Source: Pseudomonas kilonensis
GTDB taxonomy: Bacteria > Pseudomonadota > Gammaproteobacteria > Pseudomonadales > Pseudomonadaceae
Assembly: GCF_001269885.1 (NCBI RefSeq)
Contig: NZ_LHVH01000017.1
Span: 124,001-188,000, forward strand
Length of the DNA stretch: 64,000 bases
Direction of reading: 5' to 3'
Every line of letters begins with the position of its first letter. Positions within the stretch are counted from its first letter, which is position 1. Both the position numbers and the translations under genes were made by a program. The notes beneath the pieces were generated by a model. It searched no databases. It saw only the letters and a program-made list of their open reading frames with translations, and was not told the DNA's origin. Below, in pieces: positions 44,819-53,399 of this stretch.

Positions 44819-46054
44819 TCAAGGGCGGATGTCACGCCCGTGGGTCAGCAGCAGTTCGGTGATCTTTTCGCAAAACGAGCGAATCACGTTCGGCTCCATG
44901 TCGGCGCGCAGGGTAATGCGAATGGCGGCCTTGCCTTGCGGCACCACGGGGAAAAAAACCGCTGAAGTGAAATACCCCAGTTCGGCCAGTTCGACGGCCA
45001 GGCTGTTGGCCAGGGTAGCTTCACCGCAGGGCACCATGCGGATCGCCATGGGATTGCCGTGCTGTTCAGTGCGCACGAGGCTGTCGAAGAAGCGGATATT
45101 AGCTTGCAAACGCTCCTGCAGGGCGCTGAATTCTCGACTGCGGTGCAGGCGGATCGACGCCATGCCGGCGCCGATGGCCGCTGCGTTCAGGCTCTGGGAC
45201 CAATTGCTCGGCCCACCGTAACGCTGCACCAGCGCTTTGTACCGCTCACTGCCAAACATGACCAGCCCGCCACTGGCGCCGAATGACTTGGCCAATGAAG
45301 CAACGATCAGGGTACGTTCATCCACGGCCGGGACGCGCGAACGGACCAGGCCTGCGCCGGACTCCCCGACCGCAGACAATGCGTGGGAGTCGTCCAGATA
45401 GAGAAACAGGCCATAGCGCTGCTTGAGATACATCAGGCTGTCCAGGTCCGCCAATCCGCCCATGCTGTAGGCGCTGTCGGCCACGTATGCCACGTAGCGC
45501 TGGCGTTTGCACAGGTCTTCGATGAAGTCCATGTCGTTGTGCGGGCAAGTGATGACCTGGGTTTCATCGGCGCAGGCGGCCTTGCTGTGGTTCATCGAGT
45601 AATGGGCGTATTTGTCGAACACCATGACCGGCGAACACTGGTTGGTGAACGCGCCGCTGGCCAGCAACGGCAGGATTCCGGCGCTTGCCGCACTGCACGA
45701 CAGGGCACTGAGGCAACTGGCCCCGAACAGCTCCGACAATTGGGTTTCGTACTCGTCCAGGATCGCCAGCTTGCAGCGATTCCTTGAGTTGGCGACCCGC
45801 AGGGTCCCGGTTTCCCACAGGGCAGTCATGGCGCCGTCCAGCAACGCGGGGTGATAGTCCAGGCCCAGGTAGGACGTGGTACAGAAGTGATGAAAGGTGC
45901 GACCGTATTGGTCGACCAGCACATTGGGTGTCTTGACCTCGACATTCAGCCCTGAGATTTTTCCGGCTTCGGTGCCCTGCCAGTTCTGGTCTGCGAGGGA
46001 AATCACCTTGCGGTAGTGGGTGAAGTGATGGGGTGCTTGAGCAGTCTGGTTCAT
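44819..46054 (-). CDS. Alpha-oxoamine synthase family PLP enzyme
   Basis: A pyridoxal-phosphate enzyme of 411 residues in the family of 2-amino-3-ketobutyrate CoA ligase, 8-amino-7-oxononanoate synthase, 5-aminolevulinate synthase and CqsA, which condense an amino acid with an acyl-CoA. Motifs visible are NVLVDQYGRTFHHFCTTSYLGL near the start, LFLYLDDSHALSAVGESGAG (PLP-binding Asp and His) near residue 212 and IVASLAKSFGASGGLVMFG with the Schiff-base Lys near 253. The usual G-x-G-x-x-G-S-R segment is changed to VANSRNRC. It is not beside glycine-cleavage, biotin or haem genes. Its only operon partner is an MFS exporter, which suggests a secreted amino-ketone product. Confidence 0.8.
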   Translation of the reverse strand: MNQTAQAPHHFTHYRKVISLADQNWQGTEAGKISGLNVEVKTPNVLVDQYGRTFHHFCTTSYLGLDYHPALLDGAMTALWETGTLRVANSRNRCKLAILDEYETQLSELFGASCLSALSCSAASAGILPLLASGAFTNQCSPVMVFDKYAHYSMNHSKAACADETQVITCPHNDMDFIEDLCKRQRYVAYVADSAYSMGGLADLDSLMYLKQRYGLFLYLDDSHALSAVGESGAGLVRSRVPAVDERTLIVASLAKSFGASGGLVMFGSERYKALVQRYGGPSNWSQSLNAAAIGAGMASIRLHRSREFSALQERLQANIRFFDSLVRTEQHGNPMAIRMVPCGEATLANSLAVELAELGYFTSAVFFPVVPQGKAAIRITLRADMEPNVIRSFCEKITELLLTHGRDIRP

Positions 46055-46311
46055 GGTGCGATTACATTCCTTGGTGAGTGGCGCTGTCCGTGGGGTGTTT
46101 CGATAGCGGTGTGTTTCCAGACTTTACAGATTGTTGTGCAGGGCTTTGAATCGGCTGTTTCCGGCGTGCTTGAGTGTCACTGGAGATTTCTGCGTAGGAC
46201 TTTGCCTAGGACCTTGGACGGGGAATCCGTCGGCGATGTCGGAGCTTGAAAGTACCCTGGGTTCGCCCCAAGCCCGCTGGGTTATCACTCTTTTCTGAAG
46301 GTTGTTTACTG

Positions 46312-46728
46312 ATGCTCTCAGGCCTCAATCATCTGACCCTTGCTGTCACCGACCTGGATCGCAGTGTGGTTTTTTATGGCGAGCTATTGCAGTTGCGCCT
46401 CGAAGCCAAGTGGGACCGCGGGGCCTATTTGTCGCTGCCGGGTTTGTGGTTGTGCCTGGCTTTCGACCCGTTGCGCAGGCCCCTGCCGGCAGCGGACTAC
46501 ACCCATTACGCTTTCAGCATCGCTGCCGAGGATTTCCCGGAGCTGGTGGCGCGGCTGAACGCGGCCCAGGTGTCCTCATGGCGAGACAACCGCAGCGAGG
46601 GGGATTCGTTCTACTTTCTCGACCCGGATGGGCACAAGCTGGAAGTCCATGTGGGGGACCTGGCGTCGCGGTTGCAGGCCTGTCGGCAGGCACCGTATGC
46701 CGGTATGGTGTTTTTTACCGAGCCGTGA
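46312..46728 (+). CDS. fosA: Fosfomycin-resistance glutathione transferase FosA
   Basis: A metal-dependent glyoxalase-fold enzyme that opens the fosfomycin epoxide with glutathione. The 138-residue product aligns along its length with chromosomal Fos[19 protein letters not shown] at the start, [28 protein letters not shown] and a CRQAPYAGM tail. Metal ligands H7, H65 and E111 and the substrate Thr9 are all present, so it should be active. ATG 46312 gives the FosA start. FosA is common on Pseudomonas chromosomes and needs no transfer. The 46055-46311 gap upstream contains no gene. Confidence 0.92.
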   Translation: MLSGLNHLTLAVTDLDRSVVFYGELLQLRLEAKWDRGAYLSLPGLWLCLAFDPLRRPLPAADYTHYAFSIAAEDFPELVARLNAAQVSSWRDNRSEGDSFYFLDPDGHKLEVHVGDLASRLQACRQAPYAGMVFFTEP

Positions 46729-46756
46729 TGGGCTGCGTCGAACCGAGTTGCTGCGC

Positions 46757-47041
46757 CTACCAGGCGTTGGGCGGCAATCGTCGCGTATGGAACAGTCGCA
46801 GGATTTGCACGCGCCCGTGGCGAACGCGATAGGGAATCAGGTACGGACGGTCGGGGACAACCCATTCACGGGTGCCAGCCAGGCGGCCTTCACGACCGGA
46901 CGCCGGGAATTGGGCAAGTTGCTCGACGCTCATGAGGATTGCCTTGACGAAGTGCGCTGCTGCTTTTGGATTCTCCAACGCAATGTAAGCGGCTTCGTCG
47001 TCCAGATTCTTGAGGGCAGTGCGCAGCCACTCAACCTGCAT
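46757..47041 (-). CDS. parE: RelE/ParE-superfamily toxin
   Basis: A 94-residue toxin-like protein with the ParE pattern: VEWLRTALKNLDDEAAYIALENPKAA (N-terminal helices), LAQFPASGREGRLAGTREWVV and YLIPYRVRHGRVQILRLFHTRR (beta-strands with the C-terminal catalytic or gyrase-contact region). It overlaps the upstream RHH antitoxin gene by 11 bases, the typical antitoxin-toxin order. ParE types inhibit gyrase and RelE types cleave mRNA; this sequence looks nearer ParE. Confidence 0.88.
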   Translation of the reverse strand: MQVEWLRTALKNLDDEAAYIALENPKAAAHFVKAILMSVEQLAQFPASGREGRLAGTREWVVPDRPYLIPYRVRHGRVQILRLFHTRRLPPNAW

Positions 47042-47270
47042 TGTTCATCCATTTTTCGGCAATCGCGTTGACATCCTCGGGACTGGCGAAGTCACCTGCA
47101 TCTGCCTCATGCAAGGCTTCTTGGATTTCCTTGATCTGCCAGGCTTCACGGGCCAGGTATTCGCGTAGTGCATCGACGGCCAGGAATGACTTGCTGCGCC
47201 CGGTAGCCTTGGCCAATACCGCCAGGGTTTCGGCGACTTCATCGGGCAAGCGCAATGACATGACGGACAT
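47031..47270 (-). CDS. Ribbon-helix-helix antitoxin
   Basis: A 79-residue antitoxin with an N-terminal RHH DNA-binding domain (MSLRLPDEVAETLAVLAKATGRSKSFLAVDALREYL) and an acidic C-terminus (EADAGDFASPEDVNAIAEKW) expected to wrap the toxin. I chose ATG 47270 (MSVMSLRLP); the open frame extends to 47384 through the likely promoter. An inverted repeat upstream is its probable autoregulatory site. Confidence 0.87.
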   Translation of the reverse strand: MSVMSLRLPDEVAETLAVLAKATGRSKSFLAVDALREYLAREAWQIKEIQEALHEADAGDFASPEDVNAIAEKWMNNAG

Positions 47271-47279
47271 GATGATCTC

Positions 47280-47312
47280 GATGTAGTGGTTTGTAATACA
47301 ACATACTACATC
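47280..47312. promoter_or_regulatory. Inverted-repeat operator of the ParE/RHH operon
   Basis: A perfect 8-bp inverted repeat GATGTAGT (47280-47287) and ACTACATC (47305-47312) flanks an AT-rich centre TTTGTAATACAACAT. It lies 10 bases upstream of the antitoxin start, where RHH antitoxins usually bind their own promoter. Confidence 0.75.
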
Positions 47313-47505
47313 GTCCTTGAAGTGTTGCCAGTCCCGTTGGTCTCCATCGTTTGTGTGAATGTTCGCCCCGATATCGAGGCTCATCCTCTACAGTCTGATC
47401 CCCTGCGCTATCCTCATCGGTATTGGTGGGGCGCGTCGGTCTCGCTCGTTGTATCGGCGTCACGAACTGACCATCACCCGCTTCGCTCACCGTTGCATTA
47501 TCCGG

Positions 47506-48870
47506 ATGACCTCCAGCCCCATGGACACTCGAAGTTCCGCGCCGCTGGCCAGCTACATCGACCTTTTGCTGGACGTCGTGTGTGCCGTCGACGGCCAAGG
47601 GCGTTTCGTGTTTGTCAGTGCTGCCTGCGAACAGATTTTTGGCTACACCCCGCAGGAGCTGATCGGCCAGCCGATGATCGATCTGGTGCACCCCGCCGAC
47701 CGCCAGCGGACCCTCGAGGCGGCCCGGGAGATCATGGACGGCGAGCCCAAGCTCAATTTCGAAAACCGCTACCTGCGCAAGGACGGTCGGGTGGTGCACA
47801 TCCTGTGGTCGGCACGCTGGTCGCCGGCGGACCAACTGCGCATTGCCGTGGCCCGGGACATCACCGAACGCAAGCAGGCCGAGTCCCGACAGGCGGCGTT
47901 GTATGCGATTTCCGAGGCAGCCCATGCCGCGGCGGATCTGCTGGCGCTGTTCAAACGCATCCACCTGATTATTGGCGAGTGGCTGCCGGCGCTGAATTTT
48001 TCGGTGGCGCTGTATGACGAACAATGTTCGCAACTTAACTTCCCCTATCACGTCGACGACCGGGAAGGGCAGCCCGAATTGCCGGGCACGGTCACCGGGC
48101 GTTTGTGCGCCGAGGTGATTCGCAGCGGCCAGCCAATCCTGCTGACGCCCGGTTGCAGCCACTTGCCGCCGGGGTTCGACGACCTTGTGGCGCAGCCGGA
48201 TGCGCCGTGTTGGCTGGGCGTGCCACTGAACTCGCAGAGCGGCACGATTGGCGCGCTGATCGTCAAGAGCGCGCCGGACAATGTGCGCTACACCGAGCAG
48301 GACAAGGAGTTGCTGCAATACGTTTGCGCGCAACTCACCATCGCCATCGAGCGCAAGCAGTTGCACGCCCGGTTGCAGCACATGGCTCAGTACGATCAGT
48401 TGACCCAGGTGCCCAACCGCGAATTGCTCCGTGAACGGTTCAAGTACGCCTTGGCAACCGCCCGTGCTGCGTCCGGGCGCATGGCCTTGCTGTATATCGA
48501 CCTGGACCGTTTCAAGCAGGTCAACGACACCTATGGCCACGGGGTGGGCGACATGCTGTTGCAAGCGGTGGCCAATCGTCTCAAGGGCTGCATCCGCGAC
48601 ACCGACACCGTGGCGCGTATTGGCGGCGACGAGTTCGTGGTCCTGCTGCACAGCATCCAGGCCCTGGAGGATGCCCACAGTGTGCGGGAAAAAATCCGCC
48701 ATGCACTGGCCCAGCCACTGCGTCTGGACGGACACTGCCTGAGCATCGAACCGAGCATCGGCGTGGCCTGTTTCCCCGACCATGGCACCGAAGATGTCGC
48801 CCTGTTCCGCCATGCCGATGAGGCTATGTACGCCGCCAAACGTCACAATCACCGGGCGTTCGGCATCTGA
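47506..48870 (+). CDS. PAS-GAF-GGDEF diguanylate cyclase
   Basis: A soluble cyclic-di-GMP synthase of about 454 residues. A PAS domain (about residues 12-125, VVCAVDGQGRFVFVSAACEQIFGYTPQEL then RDITERKQAE), a GAF domain (about 140-285) and a GGDEF domain (about 295-450) follow in order. The active site is ARIGGDEF near residue 373, and the RxxD inhibitory site (RDTD) lies five residues upstream, so product inhibition is expected. The start is uncertain: ATG 47506 and 47521 are both possible, and the frame is open to 47359. It reads divergently from the toxin-antitoxin pair. Confidence 0.88.
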   Translation: MTSSPMDTRSSAPLASYIDLLLDVVCAVDGQGRFVFVSAACEQIFGYTPQELIGQPMIDLVHPADRQRTLEAAREIMDGEPKLNFENRYLRKDGRVVHILWSARWSPADQLRIAVARDITERKQAESRQAALYAISEAAHAAADLLALFKRIHLIIGEWLPALNFSVALYDEQCSQLNFPYHVDDREGQPELPGTVTGRLCAEVIRSGQPILLTPGCSHLPPGFDDLVAQPDAPCWLGVPLNSQSGTIGALIVKSAPDNVRYTEQDKELLQYVCAQLTIAIERKQLHARLQHMAQYDQLTQVPNRELLRERFKYALATARAASGRMALLYIDLDRFKQVNDTYGHGVGDMLLQAVANRLKGCIRDTDTVARIGGDEFVVLLHSIQALEDAHSVREKIRHALAQPLRLDGHCLSIEPSIGVACFPDHGTEDVALFRHADEAMYAAKRHNHRAFGI

Positions 48871-49118
48871 TAGCGCGTCACCGTTCGTCGTGGCGCTGGA
48901 CGTTTTTTCAACCTTTCAAGCGTGACCTTTTCAGATGTCAGGCGGGCCCCGCTCGCCGGAAACATCGTCCATGATCGAACGAAGATGTCTGGAGCGGGTC
49001 GCAGAAGGGGGAGAACCACTCAGCCGTACCTGGGTCAGACGTTTCGTTGATCATCATGGGTGGTTCTGATTCAGAGGCGGGAAACCCGTCAGAACTTTTA
49101 TCAGAGGAGGGCGCGACC

Positions 49119-49622
49119 ATGAGCCGTATGGCCAGCTTTTTTCGCACCACCAGTCTCGTCGTGCTGATGGGCCTGGGTGCCAACAGTGCCTGGGCCCAAT
49201 CGCCTGCCGACTTCATCAACGATGCTTCCGCCAAAGGCATGGCCGACATCGAGGCCAGTCGCATGGCCCACGGGAAAGCCGAATCCAGGGAGGTCAAGGA
49301 CTACACCATCATGGTGATCAACGACCGCACCACGGCCAATCAACACCTGGCGAAGATCGCCAAGAAGCTCGACTTGGCTGTCGCCCCCCGTGAGGAGGTG
49401 GCTGACAAGGCCAAGGCCCTGATCCCGCAGGTCAAGGAAGGCGAGTCGTTCGAGGCTGCGTATGCCGCCAGCCAGGTCAAGGCCACCGAGGAGGCCATCG
49501 CGCAGATCGAGCAGCAGGCCCAGACCACCGAAGTGCCGGAGATCAAGGCCTTCGCCGATGAAACGCTGCCTAAACTGCAGACCCATCTCGAAATGGCCAG
49601 GGCGCTGCAAGCCAGCCGCTGA
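49119..49622 (+). CDS. DUF4142 exported protein
   Basis: A 167-residue periplasmic protein with a signal peptide (TSLVVLMGLGANSAWA) and a ferritin-like four-helix pattern of the DUF4142 family: DFINDASAKGMADIEASRMAHGKAESREVKDY, then LPKLQTHLEMARAL at the end. ATG 49119 follows AGAGGAGGG. The function is unknown; members are frequent in envelope-stress gene sets. It stands alone, 250 bases after the cyclase. Confidence 0.87.
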   Translation: MSRMASFFRTTSLVVLMGLGANSAWAQSPADFINDASAKGMADIEASRMAHGKAESREVKDYTIMVINDRTTANQHLAKIAKKLDLAVAPREEVADKAKALIPQVKEGESFEAAYAASQVKATEEAIAQIEQQAQTTEVPEIKAFADETLPKLQTHLEMARALQASR

Positions 49623-49710
49623 TCCGCTGCGTTTTTGTATTCAGGGCCGGGACGTTCGCGTCCCGGCTGATTTTTGCCCGCCAAAAGGAGAACCTTCCAG
49701 CGCATCTGCG

Positions 49711-50115
49711 TCAGCACTGGTTCAGGTCTACTTTGTTCTTTTCTTCCAGGCCTTCAAGGCTCCTGACTTCGTCCTGGCCCATGGCCTGGTAATGCTTTCT
49801 CAGCGCCTCCAGTTGCTTGAGGTCCAGCGACTCAAGGCCGAGCATTGCATTCTGTGCCTCCTTGGTCGCTCGTAATAACTCATCGACCTTGAGGTGCAAG
49901 ATGTCGGTATCGCGGTTCTGCGTGTTTTGAATCAGGAATACCATCAGGAAGGTAATGATCGTCGTTGATGTATTGATGATCAGTTGCCATGTGTCATTGA
50001 AGTCGAAAAGAGGTCCGCTGAGGGCCCAGAGCGCCAACAACACGATGGCCCCCAGAAACGTCTTGGGGCTCCCCGCCCAAAGGGCCAGTTTTTGAGCGAT
50101 TTTTGCGAAGGTCAT
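49711..50115 (-). CDS. Low-affinity iron permease family membrane protein
   Basis: A 134-residue protein with two transmembrane helices (about residues 19-37 and 46-63) and the signature LIQNTQNRDTDILHLKVDELLRA of the Fet4-like low-affinity iron permease family, followed by a charged coiled tail (KNKVDLNQC). In bacteria iron transport has not been shown for these short proteins, so the name is a family label. ATG 50115 is chosen by similarity; the frame is open upstream. It ends 85 bases from the DUF4142 gene, convergent with it. Confidence 0.8.
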   Translation of the reverse strand: MTFAKIAQKLALWAGSPKTFLGAIVLLALWALSGPLFDFNDTWQLIINTSTTIITFLMVFLIQNTQNRDTDILHLKVDELLRATKEAQNAMLGLESLDLKQLEALRKHYQAMGQDEVRSLEGLEEKNKVDLNQC

Positions 50116-50291
50116 TGCTGTGTTCCTTATGGATGCACCTGTCCTTTGTGACAGCAATGAATTGATGAAAATTCTGCTTACATTTTCAGGCGCCGCTGTT
50201 CGGCAAGGTTTTTCGTGCAACCTGAAAATCATCGCAACCAATTGCCGTGTTGGCGGGTCACTCCTTAAGGCCCTCAGCTTCGGAGTCCACC

Positions 50292-50438
50292 ATGAACCTC
50301 GCACGCACTGTTTGCCTTGCCTGCTGTTTGTTCGCCCTGCAAGGCTGCTTCGACAATTCGGGTAACGAGACCAAGGACAACACCGATGGCACTAAGTCCT
50401 CGGTGCAGATGCAAGAGTCGGGAACGGAAAACAAATAG
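50292..50438 (+). CDS. Small lipoprotein
   Basis: A 48-residue predicted lipoprotein: signal MNLARTVCLACCLFALQGC with lipobox ALQG-C, then a highly polar Asn/Asp/Lys/Thr tail of 29 residues. GGAGTCC precedes ATG 50292 by a few bases. There are no homologues that I recognise. It is divergent from the iron permease-like gene and followed by a REP pair. Confidence 0.65.
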   Translation: MNLARTVCLACCLFALQGCFDNSGNETKDNTDGTKSSVQMQESGTENK

Positions 50439-50453
50439 TCATCTAGCTCAACC

Positions 50454-50541
50454 CTGTGGGAGCGAGCTTGCTCGCGATGGCGGTGGATCAGTTCGCAGTG
50501 ATGTTGGATGTGCCGACGCCTTCGCGAGCAAGCTCCCACAG
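50454..50541. repeat. REPIN, right arm shortened
   Basis: CTGTGGGAGCGAGCTTGCTC is paired with GCGAGCAAGCTCCCACAGG, in which the inner CTCG of the usual arm is missing. It lies between the small lipoprotein and hicB stop. Confidence 0.84.
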
Positions 50542-50556
50542 GTTATGGCGGCTTTC

Positions 50557-50973
50557 TTAGCGCCCTTGTTGCAACACCTTCAGCGCTGCCGAAGCCAGGA
50601 AGCCGGAACGGCTCTTCTCTTCAGGATGGTGCAACACATATTCATCAATACGATTGAGCAGGTAGCCGGGCAACGTGATGTTGAGTTTCTGCGCCTTGCC
50701 CAGGTATTTGGTCACATCGATGTCCACCAGCGCCCAAGTGCAGCCGGCATATGCCGGATTGGCGGCGTGCAAGGTGACGGTGTTGGCCGGCGGAATCGGC
50801 GAGCCGTCTTCAGCCAGAATCTCGAAGTGACCCTCGATGGCCTCACGCGCCATCGCCATGGCCTCGTCCAGGTCGTCGCCTGCGGAAAAACAACCGGGAA
50901 TATCCGGTACCTCAACACCCCAGGCGTGCTTGTCATCGCCCATGGAAATCGCAATCGGGTAAAGCATATTCAT
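50557..50973 (-). CDS. hicB: HicB-type antitoxin (module 1)
   Basis: A 138-residue antitoxin. The N-terminal degraded RNase H-like HicB fold is MLYPIAISMGDDKHAWGVEVPDIPGCFSAGDDLDEAMAMAREAIEGH, and the C-terminus has an RHH DNA-binding segment (KLNITLPGYLLNRIDEYVL ... SRSGFLASAALKVL). It follows and overlaps hicA by 41 bases. ATG 50973 is chosen; 50967 is also possible. It would neutralise HicA and repress the operon. Confidence 0.9.
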   Translation of the reverse strand: MNMLYPIAISMGDDKHAWGVEVPDIPGCFSAGDDLDEAMAMAREAIEGHFEILAEDGSPIPPANTVTLHAANPAYAGCTWALVDIDVTKYLGKAQKLNITLPGYLLNRIDEYVLHHPEEKSRSGFLASAALKVLQQGR

Positions 50974-51184
50974 CGTCCTCCGCGAACGTCGCGCAACGGG
51001 CCGGCTGAAGCAGTGCCTGTTGCAAAATACTGATGGCCGTTTTCTTGAGCAGGTCTTTCTTGGGATGAGGAACCGTGACCAAGCCCGGCTTGGTCGGGTG
51101 CTTGAAATGATGGTGACTGCCCCGAACCCGTACCAGATACCAACCGTCTGCAATGATCTGGCTTATCAAAAATCGGCTATTCAC
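50933..51184 (-). CDS. hicA: HicA-type mRNA interferase toxin (module 1)
   Basis: An 83-residue toxin with the double-stranded-RNA-binding HicA fold: ISQIIADGWYLVRVRGSHHHFKHP contains the catalytic His region, followed by GLVTVPHPKKDLLKKTAISILQQA. The usual HicA ends near residue 62; here the frame runs another 20 residues (PARCATFAEDDEYAL) across the start of hicB, giving an unusually long overlap. A palindrome GGTACTATACC at 51212-51222 upstream may be the operator. Confidence 0.9.
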   Translation of the reverse strand: MNSRFLISQIIADGWYLVRVRGSHHHFKHPTKPGLVTVPHPKKDLLKKTAISILQQALLQPARCATFAEDDEYALPDCDFHGR

Positions 51185-51459
51185 AACACCTCCGTGTGGT
51201 GTGCTTGGTGGGTACTATACCTACTGAAAATGAATGATCAACACTGTAACCACCGAAGGTGACCTCGGTAGCTATGCGCAGTCATCGCAACGAAGTCTAG
51301 AAGCGGCGTCGCACAAGGGCGGCAGAGGGGCGGGGTGGGTTTATTTCGGGATGTGAAACAGGGGGCAAATGTTTGGGTGGCGAGGGAGTCCCCGCCACGT
51401 CTTCGACACTGCGCTGTCGCGCAGGGAACTAGAGCGACGTCCACGAGATATCTGTTTTT

Positions 51460-51573
51460 GATCGTTCCCACGCTCTGCGTGGGAATGCATCCCGTGATGC
51501 TCTGCGTCACCTTCCAGAAGCGGAACGCGGAGCGTCCCTGGCGACATTCCCACGCAGGAGCGTGGGAACGATC
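51460..51573. repeat. 114-bp palindrome-ended intergenic repeat
   Basis: GATCGTTCCCACGCTC at the left end is exactly complementary to GAGCGTGGGAACGATC at the right end. The interior is built from shorter GC-rich hairpin words (CTCTGCGTGGGAATGCATCCC, GCGGAACGCGGAGCGTCCC). I recognise this as a repeat dispersed in Pseudomonas genomes, not a gene. The surrounding 51240-51460 shows no coding signal. Confidence 0.8.
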
Positions 51574-51730
51574 GATATGTATTTTCAGCCTTGAAAATCA
51601 CATGGTTGCATTTTTTTCCATGAGAGCTTGCTCCCGCTGTGGGGCGAAGCAGCCTGGATATTTAGCTGCTGCTGAAAAAAGCCGACCACTTTGGACTAAT
51701 GCCAGTCAGTTAAGAAACGAAATGGGAACC

Positions 51731-51960
51731 TGTGGGAGCGGGCTTGCTCGCGAATGCGTCGGGTCAGCCAAGATCAATGTTGAATGACACACCGCTTTCG
51801 CGAGCAAGCCCGCTCCCACAGGGGATTTGTGGTGAGTGCGATACCTGAGAGCAACTCGGAAAAAATGTGGGAGCGAGCCTGCTCGCGATGGCGGCGGCAC
51901 AGTCAACATCATCGCAAGCTGACCCGACGCATTTGTGAGCGAGCCCGACTCCCGCTGGGC
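51731..51960. repeat. Two REP pairs
   Basis: A REPIN at 51731-51830 (TGTGGGAGCGGGCTTGCTCG and its complement) is followed by a more decayed pair at about 51866-51960 (ATGTGGGAGCGAGCCTGCTC, right arm GTGAGCGAGCCCGACTCCCG). Confidence 0.84.
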
Positions 51961-52035
51961 TGCGAAGCAGCCCCGGATTTTCGGCTCAGTTTGCCAGGTG
52001 CTCACTCGAGAGCCCGATCAGTTTATCCACAGGAA

Positions 52036-52665
52036 CTAGGACTGCTGCACAAACGTCAGCCGTACCGCAAATCCAATCAGAAGACTCCCAAATAACCACT
52101 GCTGCACACGCTGGGCCGAAGGCGAACGTTGAAGCCAGCGACCGAGTGCGACACCCACCAACGCGTAGGCGCTATCGAATAGCAGGCCGACGCCGACCAG
52201 CACTACGCCCAGGGTCGCGAATTGCCCCAGCACCGGCCCGCCCTGTGGATCGATGAACTGCGGCAATAACACCGAGCAAAACAGCAAGGCTTTGGGATTG
52301 AGCAGATTGGTCAGCAGCCCACGCCGAATCGCCTGGTAGCAGCGCCGTTTCCCGACCTCGACGGCGGCACCTTCAAAACTCGGCAACAAGGTGGTCCGCA
52401 GGCATTGAAAACCGATCCATAACAAGTAGGCAGCACCGGCCAGACGCACGACGTCGAACGTCCACGGCGCGGTCTTGAACAAGGCCGAAAGCCCCAACGC
52501 CGCCAATGCAACATGACACCCACGAGCAACCCCCAGGCCCACCGCCGTCGCCAGCGCCGCGCCCCTGCCCTGACGGGCACCGGTTTGCAGCAGCAGAATC
52601 ATGTCCGGCCCGGGCAACACGTAGACCACCATCAAGGCCATCAGGAACAACCAGAGCTCTGCCAC
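52036..52665 (-). CDS. LysE/RhtB-family amino-acid exporter
   Basis: A 209-residue inner-membrane protein with about six helices and the LysE/RhtB signature VYVLPGPDMILLLQTGARQGRGAALATAVGLGVA in its first half, plus LLTNLLNPKALLFCSVLLPQFIDPQ. It uses a GTG start at 52665, preceded by AAGGGGTG. It is divergent from an Lrp/AsnC regulator, the common arrangement in which the regulator senses the amino acid and switches on export. Confidence 0.88.
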   Translation of the reverse strand: MAELWLFLMALMVVYVLPGPDMILLLQTGARQGRGAALATAVGLGVARGCHVALAALGLSALFKTAPWTFDVVRLAGAAYLLWIGFQCLRTTLLPSFEGAAVEVGKRRCYQAIRRGLLTNLLNPKALLFCSVLLPQFIDPQGGPVLGQFATLGVVLVGVGLLFDSAYALVGVALGRWLQRSPSAQRVQQWLFGSLLIGFAVRLTFVQQS

Positions 52666-52809
52666 GTGACACCCCTTTGAGCGACGATTTGATAGCGCCA
52701 GTCTAGAGCCGAGGGGGAGGGCAGGTGGTTGCGAAGTCAGCTTCTAAAGCGTTGCTAATTGGCATAACCTGCCACTTATTCGTGCCATTAAATCGGAATC
52801 TGCCAATCC

Positions 52810-53292
52810 ATGAAACTGGACGCCTTTGACCGCAAAATCCTCGCCGCGCTGCAACGGGACGGCCGCCTGAGCAACGTGCAACTGGCCGAAGAAATTGGCC
52901 TGTCCCCGTCGCCCTGCTTGCGCCGCGTGCGGATGCTCGAAGAAGCCGGTGTCATTCGCGGTTATCAAGCCATCCTGGACCGTGACGAAGTAGGGCTCGG
53001 ATTAACGATCTTTGTCGGCGTGAAAGTTGAACGGCACAACGACGAACAAGCCGAAGCGTTTCGCCAGGCCGTCACGGCATTGCCGGAAGTGATCTCGGCG
53101 TTTCTGGTGTCAGGTGAATCGGATTTTCTGTTGCAAGTGGTGGTGCCGGATTTGCGGGCTTACGACCGTTTTCTCACTGGGCGGCTGCTGAAACTGCCGG
53201 GTGTGAGTGATATCCGCAGCAACTTTGCGATTCATACGATGAAGACGCCGGGGGCGTTGCCGTTGGGGCACTTGCCGGGGACCGAGCAATGA
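52810..53292 (+). CDS. Lrp/AsnC-family transcriptional regulator
   Basis: A 160-residue regulator: N-terminal helix-turn-helix (MKLDAFDRKILAALQRDGRLSNVQLAEEIGLSPSPCLRRVRMLEEAGVIRGY) and C-terminal RAM effector domain (VISAFLVSGESDFLLQVVVPDLRAY). It is divergent from the LysE exporter, its probable target. A defective partial copy of this gene lies 1.4 kb downstream at about 54690-54837. Confidence 0.92.
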   Translation: MKLDAFDRKILAALQRDGRLSNVQLAEEIGLSPSPCLRRVRMLEEAGVIRGYQAILDRDEVGLGLTIFVGVKVERHNDEQAEAFRQAVTALPEVISAFLVSGESDFLLQVVVPDLRAYDRFLTGRLLKLPGVSDIRSNFAIHTMKTPGALPLGHLPGTEQ

Positions 53293-53318
53293 ACGACACA
53301 AGTCGGCGGCCAAGATAC

Positions 53319-53360
53319 AAAAAGCCCCGCTGCGAAAAGCACCGGGGCTTTTTGTTTTGT
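53319..53360 (+). terminator. Rho-independent terminator after lrp
   Basis: AAAAAGCCCCG pairs with CGGGGCTTTTT (53319-53329 and 53343-53353), followed by GTTTTGT. A strong stem with A and T tracts on both sides, so it may work for both strands. It begins 26 bases past the lrp stop. Confidence 0.88.
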
Positions 53361-53399
53361 CGTTAGGTGGGAGTCGGTCGGGGACTTGAGAAACCGCCG

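Noticed and set aside
46312..46728. fosA as an acquired resistance gene
   Set aside because: Composition matches the surroundings, no IS or integron sequence is adjacent, and chromosomal fosA is common in Pseudomonas.
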